Shown: in pieces, positions 46,093-54,134 of the stretch
Layout: the number at the start of each line of letters is the position of its first letter
Position numbering within the stretch: the first letter of the stretch is position 1
The notes under the pieces: generated by a model
Database searches by the model: none
What the model was told of the DNA's origin: nothing
The model's input: only the letters and a program-made list of their open reading frames with translations
Program-made: the position numbers and the translations under genes
Assembly (NCBI GenBank): GCA_963815305.1
Contig: CAWFFW010000001.1
Location: forward strand, 806,001 to 870,000
DNA from: CAXBID01 sp963815305
GTDB taxonomy: Bacteria > Bacteroidota > Bacteroidia > Flavobacteriales > Flavobacteriaceae
Direction of reading: 5' to 3'
Length of the DNA stretch: 64,000 nt

Positions 46093-49017
46093 ATGAGATA
46101 TTTTATACTTCTATTTTTCTTGTTTTATAATACAGTTGTTGTTTCTCAAGCTAAATATCATAAAGATTCTATTATAATTTCTGAATTTAAGAAAAAAGTA
46201 ATTCAACACATAAATCCAAAACCAGATAGCGCTCTTTATTATATAAAAAAAAGTTTTAAGCTTGCTGAAAAAAAGAACTATCAAAATGGGATTGCAGATA
46301 CCGAATATTTATACGCACAATATTTTAGAAGAACTCAACAAATTGATTCGGCTTCATATTATTTAGAAAGTTCTGCCAAACGCGCGGAAAACAAAAAGTA
46401 TAGTATAGGAGCAGCCATAGCTTACAACGGTTTATGCCGAAATTTGTATCTCTTGGGCAAGTATAAAGAAGCAGAAATAGCTTGCGATAAGGCACTCAAA
46501 AACATTAACTCAGATCGAGAACTTTCATATATGACCAAAGCTGATACCTATACTGCATTAGGTACCATTTATTCACGTCAAGATTTTATCGAAAAGGCTC
46601 AAATTTATTTCCTTAAAGTCGATTCTATGCATAATCAAAAAGCCTTAAGACCAGATGTTATTGCAGCAGCCTATCAAAATTTAGGAGGTATCTATTTAAA
46701 ATTTAATGATCTTGATCTTGCGGAATCCTATTACTTAAAGGCAAACAATCAGTTTGAGAAATTACCATCTACAGCAGCAGAATATTATATGAGTACTAAT
46801 AATATAGAATTAGGTAAGCTCTATTTTAAAAAGAAAAAATTAAACAAAGCAGATACTATTTTAACTAAAGCACAATCTTTTTTTTATAAAATCAATGATT
46901 TAACTAATGCCGCAGAAATTGGCATTGCACTGGCTAAAATTAAACTAGAAAAAAATCAATTAGAAGACGCAGAATTACTTTTTAAAAAATCTTTTGATTT
47001 TTTTGAGCAATCAAAATACAATTTAGAAGCGGCTACAAATGCTATTGAATTGGCAAAACTTTCTTTGCTACAAAATAACCTAAAAAAAACACTTTCTTGG
47101 GCTCAAATTGGTCTACAATTAAATAAAAGTATAAATAACAGTCTTATTGAAAAAGAATTAGCATTTATAATGGCAGATACCTACACACAAATGGGAAATC
47201 ATGAAAAAGCGAATAACTTAAATAAAATAGGATATAAAATAAAGGATTCTCTTAATGAGATTCAAATTGCTGAAAAGATTAAAGAAATTGAAGGAAAATA
47301 TCAAACCTCACAAAGAGATAAAGAAATCAGCACTTTAAAAGCCGAAAATGAATTAGCGCTTCAGCAAAAAAAGAATCAGAGAGATTTACTTTTGGGAGGG
47401 ATTATTATAATAGGTCTGCTTGGATTATTTTTTTATTTACTTTACAGAAATAGAAAAAAAACAGCAGAAAAACTAAAAGAACTTGATACTGCAAAATCTA
47501 ATTTCTTCGCTAATATTTCACATGAGTTTCGTACGCCCTTAACGTTAATTACAAATCCCATTGAAACTATTTTAGAAGACGACAACCTATCCGATAATAA
47601 ACGACAACAATTTGAAATGGCTAAAAGAAATTCAGATCGTTTATTATCACTTATTAATCAGTTGTTGGATCTCTCAAAAATTGATGCAGGACAGTTAAGG
47701 TTAAACATTCAACAATCTAATGTTATTAGTTTCATTAGTGCCTTAGGTGAATCTTTTTCATATTCGGCAAAGCAAAAAAGTATTGATTATAGCCTAAATA
47801 TAAGTCCATATACTGAGGATGTCTTTTTTGATAGGGATGCACTTGAAAAAATAGTTTTAAACCTTATATCGAATGCTATAAAATACACACCAGAAAACGG
47901 TACAATACAATGTGATGCTTTTATTGAAAACGCCACACTTTACTTCAAAATAGAAAACTCAGGAAAGGGATTAACAGAAACAGAGTTAAATTATATTTTT
48001 CAACGCTTTTATAAAACCGATGACCAAAATCAAGGTACAGGAATTGGTCTCGCGCTAGTAAAGGAACTAGTGGATTTAAATCAAGGAAAAATTCACGTAA
48101 AAAGTTCTCCTAACAAATCAAACACTTTTACAGTAATATTACCAGTAGATAAACATAGTTTTAAAGACGAACATTTTATAACAACTAAAGAAAGCAATAC
48201 GTTATTTACAAGCAAATCGATGCAAACCAATACATTTGAGCCAGAGGAATTTGTAGAGAATGAACAGCCTATTTTATTGATTGTTGAAGACAATGACGAC
48301 GTAAGAACCTTGTTAAAACAAACTTTTGAAAGCACTTATAATATTCTATTGGCATCTAACGGCGACATAGGAATTAAACTGGCGTTAGAGCATATTCCAG
48401 ATTTAATAATATCAGATATTATGATGCCTATAACGGATGGTATACAGCTCACAGAACGTTTAAAAAATGATGAGCTTACAAGTCATATCCCCATTATACT
48501 ATTAACAGCTAAGGCTGGTGATGAAAATGCCATTAAGGGTATTGAAATAGGTGCCGATGATTACATAACTAAACCCTTCAATTCAAAATTTTTAAAAACT
48601 AAAGTATCTAATCTTATAAGCATAAGAAACAAACTACAAAATAGATATAGTCAGGAAATTATATTATCGCCCAAAGACATTGGTGTTACAAATTTAGATG
48701 AAGAATTTCTTAAAAAAGTACAGCAAGTATTGAAAGATAAGCTTGTAGAATCTTCTTTTAATGTTGAAGATTTTAGTAAAGCTGTTGGTATGAGCAGGAT
48801 GCAATTACATAGAAAAATTAAGGCTCTTACAGGATTATCTGCTTCAGAGTTTGTAAGATCTCAAAGATTAAAATTGGCTGCAGACTTATTAAAAACTTCA
48901 GATATAAATATTTCTCAGGTAGGCTATTCTGTTGGTTTTAATGATCATTCTTACTTCGCTAAAACTTTTAAAGAAGCTTATAATTGCACTCCAACTGAGT
49001 TTGCAAAGGGCGTTTAA
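46093..49017 (+). CDS. Hybrid two-component system regulator with TPR sensor (HTCS 2)
   Basis: Start set at ATG 46093, which gives a signal peptide ending VVVSQ; the frame is open to a GTG at 46015 but that would bury the signal. 974 residues. The sensor consists of TPR-like helices (residues 40-400) instead of a propeller. A membrane helix follows at about 434-453, then HisKA with NISHEFRTPL (His about 476), HATPase, a receiver with Asp in LIISDIMMP (about 772) and an AraC-type HTH closely similar to that of HTCS 1 (FSKxxxMSRMQLHRKxKALTGLS). It directly precedes the second copy of the TGTTACA promoter. Confidence 0.92.
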   Translation: MRYFILLFFLFYNTVVVSQAKYHKDSIIISEFKKKVIQHINPKPDSALYYIKKSFKLAEKKNYQNGIADTEYLYAQYFRRTQQIDSASYYLESSAKRAENKKYSIGAAIAYNGLCRNLYLLGKYKEAEIACDKALKNINSDRELSYMTKADTYTALGTIYSRQDFIEKAQIYFLKVDSMHNQKALRPDVIAAAYQNLGGIYLKFNDLDLAESYYLKANNQFEKLPSTAAEYYMSTNNIELGKLYFKKKKLNKADTILTKAQSFFYKINDLTNAAEIGIALAKIKLEKNQLEDAELLFKKSFDFFEQSKYNLEAATNAIELAKLSLLQNNLKKTLSWAQIGLQLNKSINNSLIEKELAFIMADTYTQMGNHEKANNLNKIGYKIKDSLNEIQIAEKIKEIEGKYQTSQRDKEISTLKAENELALQQKKNQRDLLLGGIIIIGLLGLFFYLLYRNRKKTAEKLKELDTAKSNFFANISHEFRTPLTLITNPIETILEDDNLSDNKRQQFEMAKRNSDRLLSLINQLLDLSKIDAGQLRLNIQQSNVISFISALGESFSYSAKQKSIDYSLNISPYTEDVFFDRDALEKIVLNLISNAIKYTPENGTIQCDAFIENATLYFKIENSGKGLTETELNYIFQRFYKTDDQNQGTGIGLALVKELVDLNQGKIHVKSSPNKSNTFTVILPVDKHSFKDEHFITTKESNTLFTSKSMQTNTFEPEEFVENEQPILLIVEDNDDVRTLLKQTFESTYNILLASNGDIGIKLALEHIPDLIISDIMMPITDGIQLTERLKNDELTSHIPIILLTAKAGDENAIKGIEIGADDYITKPFNSKFLKTKVSNLISIRNKLQNRYSQEIILSPKDIGVTNLDEEFLKKVQQVLKDKLVESSFNVEDFSKAVGMSRMQLHRKIKALTGLSASEFVRSQRLKLAADLLKTSDINISQVGYSVGFNDHSYFAKTFKEAYNCTPTEFAKGV

Positions 49018-49067
49018 TTTTTAAAATAGCTCACTTTTACGACTTGTATCTCCCATTATAACTGGCT

Positions 49068-49133
49068 TGTTACAATAGTCACAGCTTCTGTTACATATCT
49101 CATAGCGTCCTGATTGTCTTACTTGTAGATTTG
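49068..49133 (+). promoter_or_regulatory. HTCS operator and promoter, copy 2
   Basis: TGTTACA at 49068-49074 and 49089-49095, 21 bp apart, and TAGATTTG (49126-49133) starting 37 bp after the second repeat begins. Both spacings equal those at 42628-42693, while the sequence between the boxes differs, so the conserved bases are likely functional. Confidence 0.65.
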
Positions 49134-49139
49134 CTATGT

Positions 49140-49292
49140 ATGAAGAAAGAACGTACAATTTATCATGCGGAGATTGATGTTATTCAAACAAAAGTAATCC
49201 ATCTTAATATTAATTATTTACAGCCTGGTAAGTATGTTCTAAAAATCATGTACAAAAACAAGGTCATTAAGAAAACCACATTTAATAAATAA
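49140..49292 (+). CDS. 50-residue protein resembling an isolated type IX secretion tail
   Basis: Frame MKKERTIYHAEIDVIQTK, then VIHLNINYLQPGKYVLKIMY and KNKVIKKTTFNK. It aligns with the 42771 ORF over K-x-I-x-L-x-I-x-x-L-x-x-G-x-Y and N-K-x-I-K, and occupies the same position after an HTCS and its promoter. The -7 element ends only 7 bp before this ATG, so either the transcript is nearly leaderless or a later start is used. The same frame stays open for another 55 codons after the stop (49293-49460), without a start codon. Confidence 0.5.
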   Translation: MKKERTIYHAEIDVIQTKVIHLNINYLQPGKYVLKIMYKNKVIKKTTFNK

Positions 49293-49469
49293 GACTATGA
49301 AATCGAAGATTCACAAATTCCAGGATTAGCTGAAACGACATGTTACTATGGCATTTGGGATAAATCTAATCCTAGACTTTGGGATGATTTACGAGTATAT
49401 CAAGTATATGTTTACTTATTTGGAGGATTAAGAATATTTAAAAAACAAAAAATTAATTAATAAAAACCC

Positions 49470-50075
49470 ATGATAAAACACATCACATTAATAGTTATTT
49501 TTTTACTGGCATCTTGTAGAAAAGAAGTACATAAAGATGTTAAAGTTGAACAAAAAGAGCAAATAGCCAACACGACGTCAACGGCTAAAACCAAACCAGA
49601 ATCCAACGGCACTCTTCTTTGCAAAATCAACGGTAAAGACTGGTATTACACCAAAGCCTCTGGCATTGTAAGCAGAAACAAAAAAACAAAAAAACGTACG
49701 GCGATAATCACTTTTACTAAGCAATTAGAAAAAGGTAAAGAAAGTGTACAACTGTTTTATGATGGTGACACCAATGTATTAGAAAAAGTTTCAGTCATTC
49801 TCAAAACCCCAAAAAAAGGAGGCGGCACAATGAGCGCTATGTATCAGCTAATGCATATAGGAGGTACGCGGTTACCAGAAAGCGAAATTTCAGGCACTTT
49901 AGATTTATCAAAACCTTCAGCATCTGGCAGTGCTGAAGTTACAAAAATGAAAATACGCTTTAACGAAGGCAATTTAGATGACGAATCTATGAGTGTCATA
50001 TCCATTACACCATTTAATTTTAGTGGTATTGGCTATTCAGATTCTGAAAAGTTGTTCGGTTCTCAAAACAATTAA
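49470..50075 (+). CDS. Lipoprotein of unknown function
   Basis: 201 residues. The lipoprotein signal peptide ends LLASC (Cys near residue 16), followed by a Lys/Glu/Thr linker to about residue 48. The folded part begins GTLLCKINGKDWYYTKASG, a pattern seen in small beta proteins of Bacteroidetes in which an envelope lipoprotein carries a GKxW strand. It has a Gly-rich turn (PKKGGGTMSAMY) and ends ITPFNFSGIGYS. First gene of the long operon controlled by the second TGTTACA promoter; the next gene starts 22 bp later. No enzymatic motif. Confidence 0.6.
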   Translation: MIKHITLIVIFLLASCRKEVHKDVKVEQKEQIANTTSTAKTKPESNGTLLCKINGKDWYYTKASGIVSRNKKTKKRTAIITFTKQLEKGKESVQLFYDGDTNVLEKVSVILKTPKKGGGTMSAMYQLMHIGGTRLPESEISGTLDLSKPSASGSAEVTKMKIRFNEGNLDDESMSVISITPFNFSGIGYSDSEKLFGSQNN

Positions 50076-50097
50076 GCATTTTAAATAAATACAGATT

Positions 50098-51660
50098 ATG
50101 AAAACTATCATCACACTTCTGTTTTTTGCCTTTAGCTATTTAGGTTTTTCTCAACTCATAGATCCTTTCGGAAAAATTATAACTCACGAGATTAAACTCA
50201 AAAAACTAGATAATGGTATGTATGCTGGTGCAATGGAGTGGACTACTGGTGGAGTGGATTCTCTACAAAGATTTATTGTTAACGGTTTGGATGTTAAAGC
50301 GCCAGTTAGGGTTAGAATTATCTCAAAAGCACCTGATCACAACATAGATCTTAGCTTCCACAAAGAGAATTGGGACAAAGTAGAGTCTAAAGTATCAACA
50401 GATGGAAATAAATTTGTAGATAAAGTATTTAGGACCATGAATATTGCTGGACTCGGAGTGCGGTCAGAAGTCGCTGGCATTCCTTATTTGATTACGGTTA
50501 AAGTAGGCCTACAATTTCCATCTACCAAGTCTCTAATTCGCTTAACAGATGATAAGGAAGAATACGCAACACATTTAAGAAAAATGGGGTTTGGTAGTGC
50601 TGTCTTTGAAAATGACACCACTTCAGAATCCAGTAACTCAAATTCTGGATCAAACACAACAAATAATAGCGGTAATCAAACACTTACTTACGTCGTAATA
50701 GGTCTTTTAGTCACAATTATAATTCTTCTCATTTTATTTTTAATCAATAGAAAAGGTTCAAAAAATGCAACCCTATTATTGCTTGTCTTTTGCTCGATTC
50801 CATTATGTATGGCACAAAACAGTCAACCCAAATTAGTTCCTGTTTCTGGTCAAGGCAATTCACCGGTTTTCTTTGAATATCAGAATCAAAATGTAGGCAA
50901 TCAAGTTCCAGTTCCCGATGCATCAAGTAGCGTCAAGGGACCCGATAAAAGCGGTAGAGTTTACACACCTGTGCGTATAGAACTTGGTGCTGGTACAAAA
51001 GAATTAACGGGAGACGAAGCAGATGAAGTTAACAGGAACATGCGTGATGCAGATGAACAATTTGATAGTGATTATGGAGCAGACAGTCTAGGAGAAGATA
51101 CCGAAGGCGATCAAAGAAATCTACCTTCCAATAGAACTAATGAAGAGCTCAATAGATTAAGGCAACAAGTACAGCAATTGCAACAACAAGTTGATTTATT
51201 ATCACCAGAGGATGAAGTATTTGATCGCGATAATGACGATGGTGGTGAAATTTTGCTTTATTGTGAAGATCTTCAAGCTTGTCGAAATTGTATTGAACGT
51301 GGTTTTAATAAATTCATAACGCATCGTGCTTACTTTAATTTTCTTCAGAAATATTACTTAAAAAAAGTTAACGATTTAAATGATTGGATTGAGTATGGAA
51401 ATGCATTGTCTTCACTTCCAGGTGGAGGTGGAATGGCGTGGACACCAATTCTTTTACACAAAGTTAGACCAGCTATGGACCAATTGAAAGAAGCATATAA
51501 CAAAAAATTTGATGAATATATCGAATCAATGGAATTAGATCTTAAAGAGGTTAGTGCTTGTTACGGAACCGTAAATGGTAGATTTAGGAGTAGAGATGGA
51601 TACGAATTTCAAATGTTTGCAGTAATAAATGCTTTAAAAGCATCTAAAATTCATAAATAA
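50098..51660 (+). CDS. Envelope protein with internal membrane segment and second signal-like sequence
   Basis: 520 residues in what look like two parts. Part 1 has a signal peptide ending LGFSQ, a soluble beta domain to about residue 175, a Ser/Asn linker (SSNSNSGSN) and a transmembrane helix at about 199-218. Part 2 begins at once with a second hydrophobic stretch ending CSIPLCMAQ, which looks like a signal peptide. It continues with an acidic region, a short Gln-rich coiled coil (LRQQVQQLQQQVDLL) and a helical Cys-containing domain (YCEDLQACRNCIERG). The layout suggests a fusion of two secreted proteins. Function unknown; neighbours are an OmpA lipoprotein and a fibre. Confidence 0.6.
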   Translation: MKTIITLLFFAFSYLGFSQLIDPFGKIITHEIKLKKLDNGMYAGAMEWTTGGVDSLQRFIVNGLDVKAPVRVRIISKAPDHNIDLSFHKENWDKVESKVSTDGNKFVDKVFRTMNIAGLGVRSEVAGIPYLITVKVGLQFPSTKSLIRLTDDKEEYATHLRKMGFGSAVFENDTTSESSNSNSGSNTTNNSGNQTLTYVVIGLLVTIIILLILFLINRKGSKNATLLLLVFCSIPLCMAQNSQPKLVPVSGQGNSPVFFEYQNQNVGNQVPVPDASSSVKGPDKSGRVYTPVRIELGAGTKELTGDEADEVNRNMRDADEQFDSDYGADSLGEDTEGDQRNLPSNRTNEELNRLRQQVQQLQQQVDLLSPEDEVFDRDNDDGGEILLYCEDLQACRNCIERGFNKFITHRAYFNFLQKYYLKKVNDLNDWIEYGNALSSLPGGGGMAWTPILLHKVRPAMDQLKEAYNKKFDEYIESMELDLKEVSACYGTVNGRFRSRDGYEFQMFAVINALKASKIHK

Positions 51661-51670
51661 AAAAACAGTT

Positions 51671-53395
51671 ATGAAAAAAACAATCTTTATTTTATTAATT
51701 GTAGTTGTTACCTATTCCTGTGGGAACAAATCAGGTGATTCCAAAGCGTCTAACGATGATGTGAGTTCGCATTCCAACACAAGTTCAGATGCTGATAAAA
51801 ATGCTATAAGCGATACTGATAAAACTTCAAAAGCAAACACTAATTCAGAACTGAACGATCTTTTCAACATGGGCAAGGGTTTACTCGAAAGTTCAGAAAA
51901 AAAGGGTGAAGTGGACTTTCAATTGGATTCTGAAACATTGATCGATATGTTGGTAGAAAGCGGAGTTTCACGTGAATCATTGGAAAAACTCATCAATAAT
52001 CCAGATAGTCTTAAAGTGCTTGCACAACAAGCCATGAAAGAAAGGATGGAAGCGCAACAAAATGAACCCATCCATAAGGGTAGAATCTCCAAAGAACAGT
52101 TGACTTCAAAAAAAACACCAACTGGCGTCTCATTGGAAGAAGCCATTTTAATAGTGCAAGCCGAATCAGGACCAGAAGCCACCATGGCAAAATTAAAAAC
52201 AATAGACTCCTTGGCAGGCACTAACATGATGTCTCAATTGGACCTTACAGAAGCAGGATACGTCATGAGAGATGTAGAAAGAAAACATGAAATCCCGGCA
52301 AGTATCGAAGAAAACCAAAAAATCATGGCATATAGAGATAAGTCCCTCCATATGCATAGTGAAAAGGAGTCTAGGGAATTTCTTGTAGAACTGGAGGACA
52401 CCGAGAAAGCAATAGCTTCAGGAAAGTTAAAGGCAAGCCCAAGATTTCAGCGTGCTATTGAAAATAGAAAAAAATCAGTTAACATTTTCCACAAGGATAT
52501 TGTTCGTAAATCGGAAGCTGCCAAAAGAAAATTCAAACAATTAAATCCAGATTTGTTTTACGGAGATGATGTTGGTCTCAGTTACGTTGGTAACCTTAAA
52601 AAAACCGTGTATTTACCATTGGGACCATTGTCGTTTGCAGACGAAGTTGTAAACGTAAACCATCCAAAACTATTAACCCAAGAGGTGAATAATGTACTTG
52701 GTGAACCAGATGTTATAGAAACATTTGATGATGCTACTGGCATTTATAGTCTTGGTCTTGGAGGCACACTTACGGTTCGTTTTATGGATAATGCTTTGGT
52801 AGATGTTAATGGGCCCGATTTATATTTGTTTGAAATTGGGCAGTTAGAACCCACAGACCTAGAAATATCTAAAGATGGTAAAACTTGGATAAAAATAGGA
52901 AAGATTGATGGCGGAGTGGCTGAGGTAGATATCAGTTCGTTTGTAAAGCCTAACGAACTCTTTTATTATGTAAGATTCAAAGATCTTAAAGAAAAAAGTG
53001 GAGTGCCTGGTGCCGATGTTGATGCTATTGCGGCTATTGGTTCTGCGATGCGATTGAATCTTGATAGTCAGGTGCTATTCGATTCTGGCAAAAGTGAATT
53101 AAAACCAGAAGGCATTTCTGCCATAAAAAAATTGGTAAACAGTATAACCGTACTCAAAAAAGGGAAAGTCATTGTAGAAGGCCATACTGATGATGTCGGC
53201 AGTGAATCCACAAACAACGCGTTGTCTTTGGCGAGAGCCAAAAGTGTATCGAAGACATTGAGACAATTGATACCAAGTACGCAATTTAAATGGCAAGAAA
53301 AAGGCTATGGAGAATCTAAACCTTTGGCAGAAAATGATTCAGACGAAAATAGAGCAAAAAACAGAAGAGTAGAGATTTTGATTTTGCCAAACTAG
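51671..53395 (+). CDS. OmpA-domain lipoprotein
   Basis: 574 residues. Lipoprotein signal peptide with VVTYSC, then a low-complexity Ser/Asp/Lys linker and a helical charged region to about residue 310. A beta domain follows (LGLGGTLTVRFMDNALVDVNG, then LYLFEIGQLEPTDLEISKDG), like the sandwich domains attached to some surface proteins. The C-terminal OmpA peptidoglycan-binding domain runs from about residue 460, with VLFDSGKSELKPEG, VEGHTDDVGS and NRAKNRRVEI containing the conserved Asp and Arg that hold diaminopimelate. It would anchor a surface structure to the cell wall. Confidence 0.82.
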   Translation: MKKTIFILLIVVVTYSCGNKSGDSKASNDDVSSHSNTSSDADKNAISDTDKTSKANTNSELNDLFNMGKGLLESSEKKGEVDFQLDSETLIDMLVESGVSRESLEKLINNPDSLKVLAQQAMKERMEAQQNEPIHKGRISKEQLTSKKTPTGVSLEEAILIVQAESGPEATMAKLKTIDSLAGTNMMSQLDLTEAGYVMRDVERKHEIPASIEENQKIMAYRDKSLHMHSEKESREFLVELEDTEKAIASGKLKASPRFQRAIENRKKSVNIFHKDIVRKSEAAKRKFKQLNPDLFYGDDVGLSYVGNLKKTVYLPLGPLSFADEVVNVNHPKLLTQEVNNVLGEPDVIETFDDATGIYSLGLGGTLTVRFMDNALVDVNGPDLYLFEIGQLEPTDLEISKDGKTWIKIGKIDGGVAEVDISSFVKPNELFYYVRFKDLKEKSGVPGADVDAIAAIGSAMRLNLDSQVLFDSGKSELKPEGISAIKKLVNSITVLKKGKVIVEGHTDDVGSESTNNALSLARAKSVSKTLRQLIPSTQFKWQEKGYGESKPLAENDSDENRAKNRRVEILILPN

Positions 53396-53419
53396 AAAAC
53401 AATCAGTAAAACTTTAATT

Positions 53420-54112
53420 ATGAACAGTAAAGATCTTGTATTAAGTATTGTATCCATTTTCATGTTTCAAATGATGGATGGTCAAAAGCTAGAACAAAAC
53501 GAAGTAGAGCAATTAAAAGACGCTTTAAATACTAGTGTTGCACCTGATTTTAAAGTGGAATTGAAAAACAACAAGGCCTATTGTGGTATGGGCGACTTAA
53601 GTAAAACACTCGATCTAAGAAACGATTATGACATAGAGGAAGATAATCTAACTAAAGAAGCTAAAAAAGAATTATACAAAGGTCGCTATGGTGGTCCAGT
53701 TTTTTGGAAGTATAGTTTTGAGACGGCCACAAGCTCAGAAATATTATTTAAAGTCACTAAATATCAGCAACTCTTCTGTACCATTTCATTTAAAGATCAA
53801 GATACTATTGTTTTAAAAAGTATGCTCAACGCTTATACAAGTCATCATAAAATATCAGATTCTGCATTGCATAATGTGGATTGGACAGGCGATAAATATA
53901 TAAGTCTATTACTCATACCAAAAAAAGTGGACTCAAAAATTGAATTCGAATTAAAAGGCATCACCATAAGTGGAAAATTTGAAAGACAAGATAAATATGA
54001 ATTAACAAAGAATTACACAAAATCATTAAGAGCCATTTTTAAAAGAGAATTTAAAAAGTTGTTTGAATCAGAAGAAATGGCTTTGCTAGTATCACAAAAA
54101 TTTAAGAATTAA
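53420..54112 (+). CDS. Probable exported protein of unknown function
   Basis: 230 residues. The N-terminus (LVLSIVSIFMFQMMDGQ) is a short, weak signal peptide. The mature part is highly charged and lysine-rich, with Cys residues in KAYCGMGDLS and QLFCTISF. No family recognised. It is 25 bp downstream of the OmpA gene and 22 bp upstream of the fibre gene, so it is probably an accessory factor of the same surface assembly. Confidence 0.55.
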   Translation: MNSKDLVLSIVSIFMFQMMDGQKLEQNEVEQLKDALNTSVAPDFKVELKNNKAYCGMGDLSKTLDLRNDYDIEEDNLTKEAKKELYKGRYGGPVFWKYSFETATSSEILFKVTKYQQLFCTISFKDQDTIVLKSMLNAYTSHHKISDSALHNVDWTGDKYISLLLIPKKVDSKIEFELKGITISGKFERQDKYELTKNYTKSLRAIFKREFKKLFESEEMALLVSQKFKN

Positions 54113-54134
54113 CCTCATATTAAAAAATAAAATC

